From the NCBI RefSeq assembly GCF_034676705.1, contig NZ_JAUCBS010000013.1, forward strand, positions 136,501-200,500: a stretch of DNA of 64,000 nt. The letters run 5' to 3'. Under the pieces are notes generated by a model, which saw only the letters and a program-made list of their open reading frames with translations, was not told the DNA's origin and searched no databases. Source of the DNA: Gemmobacter sp. (lineage in GTDB: Bacteria > Pseudomonadota > Alphaproteobacteria > Rhodobacterales > Rhodobacteraceae). Positions 1 through 8,816 of this stretch are shown piece by piece. Position 1 is the first letter of the stretch. The number at the start of each line of letters is the position of its first letter. The translations under genes were made by a program, and so were the position numbers.

Positions 1-8
1 CCGCCCTG

Positions 9-395
9 ATGGCGCAGACCGGGCTGGACGATGACCGGCTGACGCGCCTTGTCCACCGCTTCTATGACCGGGTTCGGCAGGATGCCATGCTGGGCCCGGT
101 CTTTGCCGCCCGCATCACCGACTGGGGGCCGCATCTGGACCGGATGGTGGCCTTCTGGTCATCGGTCGCGCTGATGACGGGGCGCTACAGCGGCGCGCCG
201 GTGCCCGCGCATATCGGCCTGCCGGTGGGGCAAGCCCATTTCGACCGCTGGCTGGCCCTGTTCCGCGAAACGGCGGCCGAGGTCTGCACCCCGGCCGGTG
301 CCGCGCATCTGGTGGAACGGGCGGAACGCATCGCCCGTTCGCTGCGGATGGCGATCGAGGATCAGGCCGGGGCAGGCGCGGTGCCCCGGCTGTAA
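9..395 (+). CDS. Group III truncated haemoglobin (5' end may lie outside window)
   Basis: The 128-residue product has the short globin pattern of group III truncated haemoglobins: an early FYDRVRQD helix, GPVF, a WGPHLDRM stretch, and GLPVGQAHFDRWL near residues 70-82, where His77 is the likely proximal haem ligand. Such proteins bind oxygen or nitric oxide in the cytoplasm. No Shine-Dalgarno sequence is visible in the eight bases before the ATG and the frame is open to the window edge, so the true start may be further upstream. It converges on the leftward DapA-like gene and is probably unrelated to it. The family call is firm, the physiological role unknown. Confidence 0.8.
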   Translation: MAQTGLDDDRLTRLVHRFYDRVRQDAMLGPVFAARITDWGPHLDRMVAFWSSVALMTGRYSGAPVPAHIGLPVGQAHFDRWLALFRETAAEVCTPAGAAHLVERAERIARSLRMAIEDQAGAGAVPRL

Positions 396-404
396 CCCTG
401 CGGG

Positions 405-1328
405 TCAGCCCAGTTCGGCCAGCCGGCGTTCCAGCCGGGTGATCATGCGGTCCACCTCGGCCCGGGATTCGGCGGGCAGGTTGGCGCCGGGGTTGCGCTG
501 CGCCTCGGATGCAATCGCGCCGCGTTTGGCCAGCACGTATTTGCGAACGGCCAACCCTGCGCCCGGCTGTTGTTCATAGCGGACCAGCGGCAGGTGGGCA
601 TCAAAGATGTCCTGCGCGCGTTCGGCGTTGCCCGACTGGCACAGCGACACCACCTGCGACAGCATTTCGGGAAAGGCAAAGCCGGTCATCGCCCCGTCGG
701 CGCCACGGCCCATTTCCTCGGGCAGGAACAGCCCGCCATTGCCGCACAGGATGGAAATGCGCCGCCCGCCCGCGCTTTCGGCCTTGCGCAAGGCGGTGAT
801 CTTGGCCAGCCCCGGCCAATCCTCGTGTTTCAGCATCACGATCTGGGGCAGCGCATCCACGATGCGGCGGATCGTGCCCGGGTCGATCTGCACCCCGGTC
901 GTCAGCGGGAAATCCTGCAACACCACCGGCACGCCATCGCCCGCCGCGGCGCAGGCCTGGGTGTAGTAGGTGACGATCTGGCTGTCGGTCCGCAGGTTGC
1001 CCGGCGGCGCGATCATCACCCCCGCCGCGCCCATGTCCATGACCGAGGCCGACAGTTCGGTGATGGCGGCCAGACCCGGGGCCGACACGCCCACGATGAC
1101 CGGAACATTGGCGCGGGCGATGACGCGTTGCGCCACTTCGCGCGATTCCGCCTGGGTCAGCTTGTTCGCCTCGCCCATGATGCCAAGGATGGTCAGGCCG
1201 GTCGCGCCCTTTTCCAGGTAGAAATCCGTCACCCGGTCCAGGCTGTCAAAGTCGATCCGGCCATCGGGGTGGAAGGGCGTGACCGATATGACATAGACGC
1301 CCCTGGCGTCGGCGGTCAGCAGCGGCAT
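405..1328 (-). CDS. DapA-family (dihydrodipicolinate synthase-like) lyase/aldolase, atypical active site
   Basis: This 307-residue protein is a class I aldolase-type TIM barrel of the DapA/NanA superfamily. Lys167 (MLKHED) is the expected Schiff-base lysine. Two canonical DapA features differ: the TTGE turn is IMGE (residues 50-53), and the catalytic tyrosine position in YNxP is Gln138 (LQDFP). It is therefore unlikely to make dihydrodipicolinate; a pyruvate-linked cleavage or hydration in catabolism fits better. The ATG at 1328 has an AAAGGA ribosome site. It is the last gene of the leftward operon with two M24 genes, M20 and the peptide importer. The substrate is not known. Confidence 0.8.
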   Translation of the reverse strand: MPLLTADARGVYVISVTPFHPDGRIDFDSLDRVTDFYLEKGATGLTILGIMGEANKLTQAESREVAQRVIARANVPVIVGVSAPGLAAITELSASVMDMGAAGVMIAPPGNLRTDSQIVTYYTQACAAAGDGVPVVLQDFPLTTGVQIDPGTIRRIVDALPQIVMLKHEDWPGLAKITALRKAESAGGRRISILCGNGGLFLPEEMGRGADGAMTGFAFPEMLSQVVSLCQSGNAERAQDIFDAHLPLVRYEQQPGAGLAVRKYVLAKRGAIASEAQRNPGANLPAESRAEVDRMITRLERRLAELG

Positions 1329-1393
1329 GGAATATCCTTTCGGTTCGGTATGGTCAGGGCGCCTCCTCGCCCCCTGACCGGGTGATGATGGCC

Positions 1394-2608
1394 CTAGACC
1401 TTCCACAGCTGCAAGGGCAGGGCCGAAAACGTCTCGACGCCCGCGCCTTCGGCGCCGATGGCGAAGGTCTGGCCGACGCCCGCGACAAGGCCGGTCGTGG
1501 TGTCGGGGATCATGATGTGGACAAAGAACACCATGCCCGGTTCCAGCACCAGCGGATTGCCGGTGTAGATCATCGGGGGAACGTCCATCCAGGTGGGTTT
1601 GAACGTGCAGCCAAGGGCATAGCCGCAGGCGGCATAGCGGGCATGGGCAAAGCCCGCGCCATCCAGCGTGGCGCGGTGGATGTCGTCCAGCGTGCCCAGC
1701 CGTTCGCCCGGCACCGCCGCCTGCTTGATCCGCTCCAGCGCCTCGATGGCGACGGCCATCTGGCGTTCCTGCCGCGGATCCACGGTGCCGACGGCCACGG
1801 TATGTTCGATCACCACATGATAGCGGCAGGCGGATCCGGCCAGTTCGATCAGCACCTGATCCTGCTCGGCAATCCGCCGCGCGCCGCCGATGCCGCGCCC
1901 GAACAGCGCCCGGGGCCCCACGTTCACCAGGGGCCCGCCCGAGGGCAGATCGCCCCCGCCCGCCAGCATCGCGGTAACCGCGGCGCCCGATAGCGCCGTG
2001 TCGAACACCCCCGGCTTCGCGGTGTCGATCGCCGCCATCGTCGCGGCATCGGCCAGTTCGCCCGCCGCGCGCACCAGATCCAGTTCGGCCGGCGATTTCA
2101 CCAGCCGCTGGCCGCGCACGATGTCGGACGCATCCTCCAGCGTGCAAAAGCCCGCCAGCGCCGAGTCCACCATCCGGCCATTGGCGGCCGTCAGACCATA
2201 GGTGGCGAATTCCACCCCCACCTTGCTGCCTTGCAGACCCTTTTCCGCCAGGATACCGCGCAGATCCACCGCCGGGTTCGCATCTTCGGCATTCAGCCAG
2301 ATGCGCACCTCGTCATACAGCGAATTGGTTTCCGCCTGACGCTTGTCGGGGGTGCGGGTCAGCACGGTGGTCGGCCCGTCATCCGCCGTCACGATGCCGA
2401 CCTGAAAGAACGCATAGCCCGCCGTGTCGAAGCCGGTCAGGTAAAAGTGGCTTTCCTGCGCAAAGACCAGCAGTGCATCCAGACCGCGGGCGCGCAGCAG
2501 GGCGCGGGTGCGGGCAAGGCGGACGCGATATTCACCTTCGGCAAATCGCAGGGCCACGCTGCGGCCGCTGCGCGTGGTGCCGGCATATTCACGGGCCAGG
2601 TCGATCAT
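1394..2608 (-). CDS. M24-fold (creatinase/ectoine-hydrolase-like) hydrolase, metal ligands absent
   Basis: This 404-residue protein has the creatinase N-terminal domain (about 25-165) followed by a pita-bread M24 domain (about 170-400). In metal-dependent aminopeptidases the M24 domain carries Asp, Asp, His, Glu, Glu. Here the matching sites read LIELAG (about 253), VVIEHT (about 265), GYALG (about 329) and HIMI (about 364), so the ligands are replaced as in creatinase and ectoine hydrolase. A metal-free C-N bond hydrolase is therefore likely. Its ATG at 2608 overlaps the M20 stop codon by four bases, and DapA follows. It is one of three M24 paralogues in this island. Confidence 0.82.
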   Translation of the reverse strand: MIDLAREYAGTTRSGRSVALRFAEGEYRVRLARTRALLRARGLDALLVFAQESHFYLTGFDTAGYAFFQVGIVTADDGPTTVLTRTPDKRQAETNSLYDEVRIWLNAEDANPAVDLRGILAEKGLQGSKVGVEFATYGLTAANGRMVDSALAGFCTLEDASDIVRGQRLVKSPAELDLVRAAGELADAATMAAIDTAKPGVFDTALSGAAVTAMLAGGGDLPSGGPLVNVGPRALFGRGIGGARRIAEQDQVLIELAGSACRYHVVIEHTVAVGTVDPRQERQMAVAIEALERIKQAAVPGERLGTLDDIHRATLDGAGFAHARYAACGYALGCTFKPTWMDVPPMIYTGNPLVLEPGMVFFVHIMIPDTTTGLVAGVGQTFAIGAEGAGVETFSALPLQLWKV

Positions 2609-3828
2609 GCGGAAACCTCGCAGATGTCGCAGATGGTCAGCAGGTAGATGCGGATCATGTCGAGGTAGTCGGGAATGTCGACCCGTTCGTCCGGCATGGT
2701 GTTGTAGCGCCCGCCGGGGCCGCAGACCACGCCCTCCATCCCGCCATGCTTGTAGAGGTGCCCGGCATCGGTGCCATAGAACCCGGTCGGGGTGATTGGC
2801 CCGGTCGGCTGCGGCTCGCCCCGGATCGCCTGATAGGCGGCGTTGATGGAGGTCACGATGCGGCTGTTCCGGTCCACCCGGAAGGCGGGCATCACCGGCC
2901 GGTCGGGCGATTTCTGGATATGGACCGAGGCTTGCAGCCCCGGCCAACGCGCCATCAACCCGTCCAGCACCTGGCGCAGGTCGGCCAGGGCGTTTTCCTC
3001 GGTCTGGGCGGGGCCATAGCGGCCCGAGCCGGTCAGGCGCACGAAATCGGCCACCTGCGGCGGGCGCCATTCGTGGAACTCGCGCCCCAGCGCGCCGCGG
3101 ATGGTGCCGACATGCACGCGGTTGATGGAACGGTGGTCATCGTCGGGCGCGTCCGAAAAGGTCAGCCCGGTCAGTTCCGGCACCAGATCGCAGGCGGCGC
3201 GAATGGCATCGACCGCATGTTCGCGCTTGGACAGGTGGCGGGTGACGCCCTGAAGTTCGATGACAAAGGTAAAGGCCTCGGCATGCATGGTCACCGCCTG
3301 GAGGTCCGAGGGTTCGGAGTTGACGAAGTAATCCGCCCGGATCCCCGCCTCGACCGCCTTGTAGGTGCCGATGCCGCCCTGCAATTCGCCGATCACATAG
3401 GTCAGGATCACGTCGCCCTTCAGCCGCACGCCATTCTGGATCAGCGTCCGCACCGCGCATAGCGAGGATGCATCGCCGGCCTTCATGTTCGACACGCCGA
3501 TGCCGTAGATGAACTTGTCATCCACCAGCCCGCCCCAGGGGTCCACCGTCCAGCCCTCGGTCACCGGGTTGGTGTCGAGATGGCCGTTGAACAGGATGCT
3601 TTTGCCGCCCCCCGTGCCGCGCCAGATACCGATGGCGTTCACCCGCTCGCCCTCGACGGGTTGCAGCCAGGCGTCCAGCCCCATGTCCTGCATGATCTGC
3701 ACCATGCGTTCGGCCAGAACCCTTTCGCCGGGGGTTTCGGTATAGCTTTTGTGCTGAACCATCTCGGCCAGCGTCGTCAGGCAGGCCTTTTCGTCGATGG
3801 ATTGCGCGATCTGAAGCGGGGTCGTCAT
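2605..3828 (-). CDS. M20-family peptidase/deacylase homologue with degenerate metal site
   Basis: The 407-residue product aligns over its full length with the ArgE/DapE/ACY1 (M20) family: NGHLDT at 81-86, a G-x-G-VSNMK segment at 109-115, GELQGG at 147-152, SEP at 171-173, a lid-domain His198, and a C-terminal GPGGRYNTMPDE ending at 381. His83, Glu148 and Glu172 are kept. By eye the bridging Asp is Asn114, the second Glu of the EE pair is Leu149, and the C-terminal His is Asn376. The second metal site looks lost. It overlaps both the ABC ATPase gene upstream and the M24 gene downstream by four bases. Hydrolysis of an amide bond by an altered mechanism is possible, and the substrate is unknown. 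Confidence 0.8.
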   Translation of the reverse strand: MTTPLQIAQSIDEKACLTTLAEMVQHKSYTETPGERVLAERMVQIMQDMGLDAWLQPVEGERVNAIGIWRGTGGGKSILFNGHLDTNPVTEGWTVDPWGGLVDDKFIYGIGVSNMKAGDASSLCAVRTLIQNGVRLKGDVILTYVIGELQGGIGTYKAVEAGIRADYFVNSEPSDLQAVTMHAEAFTFVIELQGVTRHLSKREHAVDAIRAACDLVPELTGLTFSDAPDDDHRSINRVHVGTIRGALGREFHEWRPPQVADFVRLTGSGRYGPAQTEENALADLRQVLDGLMARWPGLQASVHIQKSPDRPVMPAFRVDRNSRIVTSINAAYQAIRGEPQPTGPITPTGFYGTDAGHLYKHGGMEGVVCGPGGRYNTMPDERVDIPDYLDMIRIYLLTICDICEVSA

Positions 3829-5456
3829 GCGGTCACTCCCTGGAAGTCTTCGGCCAGTGGCACGGCGTTCAGCAGTGCCTGGGTATAGGGGTGGCGGTCG
3901 GGGCTGGTGGCGGCGCCCACGTCGAAACTGTCCACCACCTGCCCGCGCTGCATGACCGCGATGCGGTGGGCAAGCTGGCGGATCAGGTTCAGGTCATGGG
4001 TGATGAACAGGCAGGCGGCGCCGGATTTGCGTTGCAGATCGGTCAGCAGCCGGGCGACGGCGGCCTGCACCGACACGTCCAGCGCCGCCGTGATCTCGTC
4101 ACAGATCACCAGTTTCGGTTCGGCGGCAAAGGCGCGGGCGATGGCCACGCGTTGTTTCTGCCCGCCGGACAGCTGGTGGGGATAGCGGATGGCGAATTCG
4201 GGAGGCAGCAGGACCATCTCCAGCAGCTCGCGCACACGATCGGCTACCTTGGCCGGTGGGCACAGGCCATAGAGCCGCAGGGGCCGCGACAGGATGGTGC
4301 CGATGGTCTGGCGCGGGTTCAGGCTGGAATCCGGGTGCTGGAACACGATCTGCACATCGCGGCGATAGGCACGGTCAAATTCGGTCCGGCTGGCAAAGTC
4401 ACGCCCGCCGAACCGAACGCGGCCGTCAAAGTCGCGCAGGCCGGAAATCACCTGCGCCATGGTGGATTTCCCCGATCCGCTGGCCCCGACCAGCCCCAGC
4501 AATTCGCCCGGATGCACGGCAAAGGACACGTCGCGCGCACCGTAGAAGGGTTCGGACTGCCGGCCCAGCAGGCGGGTCAGCCAGCCATCCTCGCCATAGC
4601 GCACCGACACGCCCTGCACCTGCAACAGCGGGTCGGCCGGCGCCGGTTCCGGCACCGCGATACGGTCATCGGGGCGGGGCACGGCGGCCATCAGCTTGCG
4701 GGTATAGGCATGGACGGGCGCGCGGAACACCTGATGCACCGGGCCGCTTTCCACGATGCTGCCTTCGTGGATCACCGAGACGGTATCGGCGATGCGCGAC
4801 ACCAGCCCCAGATCGTGCGAGATATACAGCGCCGCGACCCCGGTTTCCTGCCGCAGTTTCACGAACAGATCCAGGATCTGCTGCGCCGTCAGGATGTCCA
4901 GCGCGGTAGTGGGTTCGTCGAAGATGATCAGTTCGGGATTGCAGGCAAAGGCGGTGGCAATCACCACGCGCTGCTTTTCGCCGCCCGACGCCTCGTGCGG
5001 GTAACGGCGCATCATCTCGGCCGGGCGGGCAATGCCGGTGCGCGTCAGCGCGGCCTCGCCTTCGGCCCAGGCGGCGGCCTTGTCCATGCCGCGATGGCGC
5101 ATCAGCACCTCGGCGATCTGTTCGCCCATCCGCATCGTGGGGTTCAGCGACGAACTGGGATCCTGGAACACCATCGCCACCCGACGGCCGCGCAGCGCCT
5201 CCATCTGGGCAAGCGACTTGCCCAGCACGGGTTCCCCCGACAGGCTGATGCTGCCCGCCACATCGCGGGCATTGTCGGGCAGATAGCGCATGATCGCCCA
5301 GGCCAGGGTGGATTTGCCCGATCCGCTTTCGCCCACCAGCGCGTGGGTTTCGCCGGGCGCGATGTCCAGCGATACCGATTTCAGGGCCAGAACCTCGCCG
5401 GCCGATGTGTCATAGGCCAGCGAATAATCCTGCACCTTCAGCACGGGGGCGGTCAT
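3825..5456 (-). CDS. Dipeptide/oligopeptide ABC importer, fused DppD-DppF ATPase
   Basis: This 543-residue protein holds two complete ABC ATPase cassettes, equal to DppD and DppF joined. Cassette 1 has Walker A GESGSGKST near 43, a signature SGGEKQR and Walker B IIFDEPTTALD. Cassette 2 has GASGSGKST, LSGGQKQR and VICDEITAALD. Each ends with the proline-rich oligopeptide-ABC C-terminal segment (HAYTRKLMAAVP and HPYTQALLNAVP). It powers import through the two permeases encoded just upstream. The ATG at 5456 overlaps the DppC-like stop by four bases, and its own stop overlaps the M20 start, so translation is probably coupled. Confidence 0.92.
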   Translation of the reverse strand: MTAPVLKVQDYSLAYDTSAGEVLALKSVSLDIAPGETHALVGESGSGKSTLAWAIMRYLPDNARDVAGSISLSGEPVLGKSLAQMEALRGRRVAMVFQDPSSSLNPTMRMGEQIAEVLMRHRGMDKAAAWAEGEAALTRTGIARPAEMMRRYPHEASGGEKQRVVIATAFACNPELIIFDEPTTALDILTAQQILDLFVKLRQETGVAALYISHDLGLVSRIADTVSVIHEGSIVESGPVHQVFRAPVHAYTRKLMAAVPRPDDRIAVPEPAPADPLLQVQGVSVRYGEDGWLTRLLGRQSEPFYGARDVSFAVHPGELLGLVGASGSGKSTMAQVISGLRDFDGRVRFGGRDFASRTEFDRAYRRDVQIVFQHPDSSLNPRQTIGTILSRPLRLYGLCPPAKVADRVRELLEMVLLPPEFAIRYPHQLSGGQKQRVAIARAFAAEPKLVICDEITAALDVSVQAAVARLLTDLQRKSGAACLFITHDLNLIRQLAHRIAVMQRGQVVDSFDVGAATSPDRHPYTQALLNAVPLAEDFQGVTA

Positions 5457-6274
5457 GTCCGGCTCCTTTTCGGATCGAAGGCATCGCGCAGCGCGTCGCC
5501 GAACAGGTTGAAGCCCATGGCGGTGATCGCGATGGCAATGCCGGGCACCGCAACGCACCACGGATTGCGGAACATGAACTGCCGCGCCTCGGCCACCATC
5601 AGCCCCCATTCGGTCGAGGGCGGCTGCGCGCCAAGGCCCAGAAAGCCCAGCGTGGCGCCGATCATGATGGCAAAGGACACCCGGATCGTCGCTTCGACAA
5701 TGATCGGGCCAAGCGCGTTGGGCAGCACCTCGCGCCCGACGATCCAGGCGCGGGATTCGCCGCGCGCGGTGGCGGCCAGCACATATTCCCGCGTCCGCAC
5801 CGACAGCACCGAACTGCGCGCGATCCGCGCCATGCCGGGGGTGAAGGTGACGGCAACGGCCAGCATGGCCTGCGTGGTGCCGCCGCCCAGAAAGGTGACG
5901 ATCAACAAGGTGAACAGCAGTTCCGGCATGGCCAGCAGGCCATCGAGGATGCGCATGATGATACTGTCCGTCCGCCCGCCGGCCACCCCGGCGACCACGC
6001 CGATGACCGACCCGACGCCAACCCCCAGCGCGGTGGATCCGATGCCGAAGAATACCGTGGACGGCGCCCCGTTCAGGATGCGCGACAGCAGGTCGCGGCC
6101 GTATTGGTCGGTGCCCAGCCAGAACTCCGCACTCGGCCCTTGCAGGCGCGACCGGGGGTGGAACTGCTGCGGATCATAGGGGGCAAGCCAGGGCCCGAAC
6201 AGCGCGGCGCCGATCACGATGACCAGCAGGGCCAGGCCCACAAGCCCGGCGGGGTTTCTCAGGATCTCACGCAT
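5453..6274 (-). CDS. Dipeptide/oligopeptide ABC importer permease, DppC type
   Basis: The 273-residue inner-membrane protein has the DppC layout: one N-terminal membrane segment (about 12-30), the LGTDQYGRDLLSR motif near 53-65, and five further hydrophobic helices. The EAA loop for ATPase docking (AATARGESRAWIVGREVLPNA) lies near residues 168-188. Its start lies eight bases inside the DppB-like gene and its stop overlaps the ATPase start. It forms the channel with the DppB-like protein. Substrate choice cannot be read from the permease, but the M20 and M24 neighbours point to a peptide-like or amide compound. Confidence 0.93.
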   Translation of the reverse strand: MREILRNPAGLVGLALLVIVIGAALFGPWLAPYDPQQFHPRSRLQGPSAEFWLGTDQYGRDLLSRILNGAPSTVFFGIGSTALGVGVGSVIGVVAGVAGGRTDSIIMRILDGLLAMPELLFTLLIVTFLGGGTTQAMLAVAVTFTPGMARIARSSVLSVRTREYVLAATARGESRAWIVGREVLPNALGPIIVEATIRVSFAIMIGATLGFLGLGAQPPSTEWGLMVAEARQFMFRNPWCVAVPGIAIAITAMGFNLFGDALRDAFDPKRSRT

Positions 6275-7217
6275 GGCGCACCCGCGGGTCCAGCCAGGTG
6301 ATCACCAGATCGGCAATCAGGTTCGACAGCGCATAGACCACGGCCAGCAGCAGCGTGATGGCCTGGATCACCGGCAGGTCGCGGTTCTGCAACGCATAGA
6401 TCAGCGTTCGCCCCAGACCGGGCCAGGCAAAGATCTCCTCGACCACGATGATCCCGCCCAGGAGATAGCCGATGTCCAGCGAGATGACGGCCACCGCCGG
6501 CGCCAGCGAATTGGGCAGCGCGTGGCGCCATACCACGCGGCGCCCGCGCAGCCCCTTGAGCCGCGCGGCGCGCACGTAATCCGACGACAGCACCTCGGAC
6601 ATTTCCGACCGCACCTGACGCGAGATATGCGCCATCAGGATCAGCCCCAGCGTGCTTGCCGGCAGCACCGCATGGCGCAGGAAGCCCGCGAAATCCTCGG
6701 ATGGTGCGACGAACCCGCCCGCCGGCATCACCGGCCAGTCCGGCGAGGCGAACAGGATCAGCAGCAGCGTGGCGGTGACGAATTCCGGCATTGCCGTGCC
6801 GACATAGGAAAACAGCCCGATCAGCAGATCCCAGACCGAGCCGCGTTTCAGCGCCGCCAGCGCCCCCAGCGGGATCGCCATGGCGGTGACCGCGGCCAGC
6901 GCCATCAGCGCCAGCCAGGCCGAGTTCCAGAACGCCTCGCCCACCACCTGCGCGACCGGCAGCGACAGCCGCAGCGACATGCCGAAATCGCCATGCAGCA
7001 CGCCCCAGACCCAGGTGCCGTATTGCACCCATATGGGACGGTCCAGACCCAGCTGGCGTTCCATCGCGGCCAGAGAATCCGCCGACGCATGTTCGCCCAG
7101 GATCATCAGCGCGGCATTGCCGGGCAGGATCATGGTGATGCCGAAGACGGCCAGGGTGACGATCGCCAGCACGATGACGATCGCCCCCAGCCTGCGGAGG
7201 AGGTAGGCGAGGGTCAT
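6267..7217 (-). CDS. Dipeptide/oligopeptide ABC importer permease, DppB type
   Basis: This 316-residue permease starts with a hydrophobic helix (residues 10-30), then has the DppB-type motif around GLDRPIWVQYGTW (57-69), a cluster of membrane helices, and the cytoplasmic EAA loop YVRAARLKGLRGRRVVWRHA near 213-232. It pairs with the DppC-like protein. The gene begins five bases after the stop of the solute-binding protein, so binding protein, both permeases and ATPase form one transcript. Length and topology are normal for the family. Confidence 0.93.
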   Translation of the reverse strand: MTLAYLLRRLGAIVIVLAIVTLAVFGITMILPGNAALMILGEHASADSLAAMERQLGLDRPIWVQYGTWVWGVLHGDFGMSLRLSLPVAQVVGEAFWNSAWLALMALAAVTAMAIPLGALAALKRGSVWDLLIGLFSYVGTAMPEFVTATLLLILFASPDWPVMPAGGFVAPSEDFAGFLRHAVLPASTLGLILMAHISRQVRSEMSEVLSSDYVRAARLKGLRGRRVVWRHALPNSLAPAVAVISLDIGYLLGGIIVVEEIFAWPGLGRTLIYALQNRDLPVIQAITLLLAVVYALSNLIADLVITWLDPRVRHA

Positions 7218-7222
7218 CGTCC

Positions 7223-8773
7223 TCAGGCCTTGTTCAGCCAGACATCCTCGACATAGAAGTAGCGCGAGATCGGCGCCACTTCCCAGCCTTCGGCCTTGTC
7301 GCTGCTGGCGGTCAGCACGTCTTCAAAGAACGGAACGATATAGGGCACATCGTTCAGTTCCATTTCCTGCGCCCTGGCATAGATGTCGGCCCGCTTGGCC
7401 TCGTCGATGGTGGCGCGGCCTTCCTCGATCAGGGCGTCGAAATCGGCGTTCTTCCATTCGGTGTCCTGATAGGACGCGTTCGCGGTCAGAAGCAGGCGGT
7501 AGGTTGCGTCGATGGTGGGCTGCATGCCCCAGTAGCCGATGTAGAACGCGCCCTTCATCCAGACGTTGGCCAGATAGGTATCGTGCGGCATCGTCTCGAT
7601 GGTCAGGTCGAACCCGCCGGCGGCGGCCGACTGTTTCAGCGCGATGGCGGTCTGCACCCGGATGCCGGGACGGTCCGAGGCGACCAGCGTGGCCTTGATC
7701 CCGTCGGGATAGCCGGCTTCGGCCAACAGCTTTTTCGCACCTTCGGGATCATAGGGCACCACCGGCTTGTCGGTGGCATAGGGCAGTTCCGGCACCACGA
7801 TGCTGTCATAGGCAGGGCGGCCCAGCCCTTCGAGGATCACCTCCACCAGCAGCTCGCGGTCGGTGGCCAGCGCCAGCGCCTTGCGCACGCGCACGTCGTC
7901 CCACGGCTTGGCATCCTGCCGCATCACCACGCAGACATAACGCCCCGAGGCAACGCGCTTGGCCTCGATCCCCGACTGGGCGGCGATGCGGGCGAATTCG
8001 GCCTGTTGCACCGTCAGCATCACATCGGTGGCGCCCGACAGGAAGTTCGCGGTTTCGGCGGCCAGATCGGGGAACAGCATCATTTCCACCGCATCCAGAT
8101 ACGGCTTGCCGGCCTGGTAGTAGTCGGGGTTCTTGACCAGCCGCACCATGCGGGCGCTGTCGTAGACATCCAGCTTGAACGGCCCGGTGCCATTCGCCTT
8201 GGTATCCAGATCCTTCAGCGGGCCGGCCAGCGCCGCCTTGGAGATGATCCGCGCATTGGCATGGGCGGTGGACACCGGCAGGTCGGCAAAGGGGGTTTTC
8301 AGCGTGAACTTCACCGTCAGCGGATCCACCGCCTCGACCTTTTCGATCATGGTCAGGACGGAACGGGCGGCGGCGGGAACGTCGGGGTTCAGGATGGCGG
8401 TATAGGTGGCCACCACGTCATCGGCGGTAAAGGGCGTGCCATCATGGAACTTCACGCCCTCGCGCAGGTGAAAGGTGAACACCTTGGCATCGGCCGAGGC
8501 TTCCCAGCTTTTCGCCAGATCGGGGTGAACCTTGCTGTCCAGCCCGATGCGGGTCAGGCCGGAATAGATCATGTCGATGCAGGGGTATTCCGCCGGGCCC
8601 GACAGCGACAGAACGTTCAGCGTGGCGATGCGGGTGGAATGGCTGACGCGCAGCGTGCCGCCGGCCTTGGGGGTCTGGGCGATGGCGCCGCCGGGATAGC
8701 CCAGCGTGGCCAGCGTGCCGACCGCGCCAAGGCCCATCAGCACGTGGCGCCGTTTCAGGGTGATGTTCGTCAT
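7223..8773 (-). CDS. Peptide-type ABC importer solute-binding protein (SBP family 5), Tat-like signal
   Basis: This 516-residue periplasmic binding protein belongs to the DppA/OppA family. The N-terminus KRRHVLMGLG followed by a hydrophobic stretch and AIAQTP is a twin-arginine-type export signal, with cleavage near residue 33. Family marks include HLREGVKFHDGTPFTADDV (about 98-116) and the central KNPDYY segment. It would capture the substrate and hand it to the two permeases encoded downstream. It sits between the first M24 gene of the operon and the permeases. Export in folded form through Tat is unusual but not rare for this family in Rhodobacteraceae. The ligand is unknown. Confidence 0.9.
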   Translation of the reverse strand: MTNITLKRRHVLMGLGAVGTLATLGYPGGAIAQTPKAGGTLRVSHSTRIATLNVLSLSGPAEYPCIDMIYSGLTRIGLDSKVHPDLAKSWEASADAKVFTFHLREGVKFHDGTPFTADDVVATYTAILNPDVPAAARSVLTMIEKVEAVDPLTVKFTLKTPFADLPVSTAHANARIISKAALAGPLKDLDTKANGTGPFKLDVYDSARMVRLVKNPDYYQAGKPYLDAVEMMLFPDLAAETANFLSGATDVMLTVQQAEFARIAAQSGIEAKRVASGRYVCVVMRQDAKPWDDVRVRKALALATDRELLVEVILEGLGRPAYDSIVVPELPYATDKPVVPYDPEGAKKLLAEAGYPDGIKATLVASDRPGIRVQTAIALKQSAAAGGFDLTIETMPHDTYLANVWMKGAFYIGYWGMQPTIDATYRLLLTANASYQDTEWKNADFDALIEEGRATIDEAKRADIYARAQEMELNDVPYIVPFFEDVLTASSDKAEGWEVAPISRYFYVEDVWLNKA

Positions 8774-8816
8774 TGTCGTCTCCTTGTTGGGGCGGCCTTT
8801 GGCCTTGTTGTTGGTG

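Noticed and set aside
405..1328. Biosynthetic dihydrodipicolinate synthase (dapA)
   Set aside because: The catalytic Tyr and TTGE positions differ and the context is catabolic.
1329..2147. Upstream extension of the DapA-like gene into the M24 gene
   Set aside because: The extension is out of frame with the M24 protein and Arg/Gly-rich; the ATG at 1328 has a good ribosome site and begins the family sequence.
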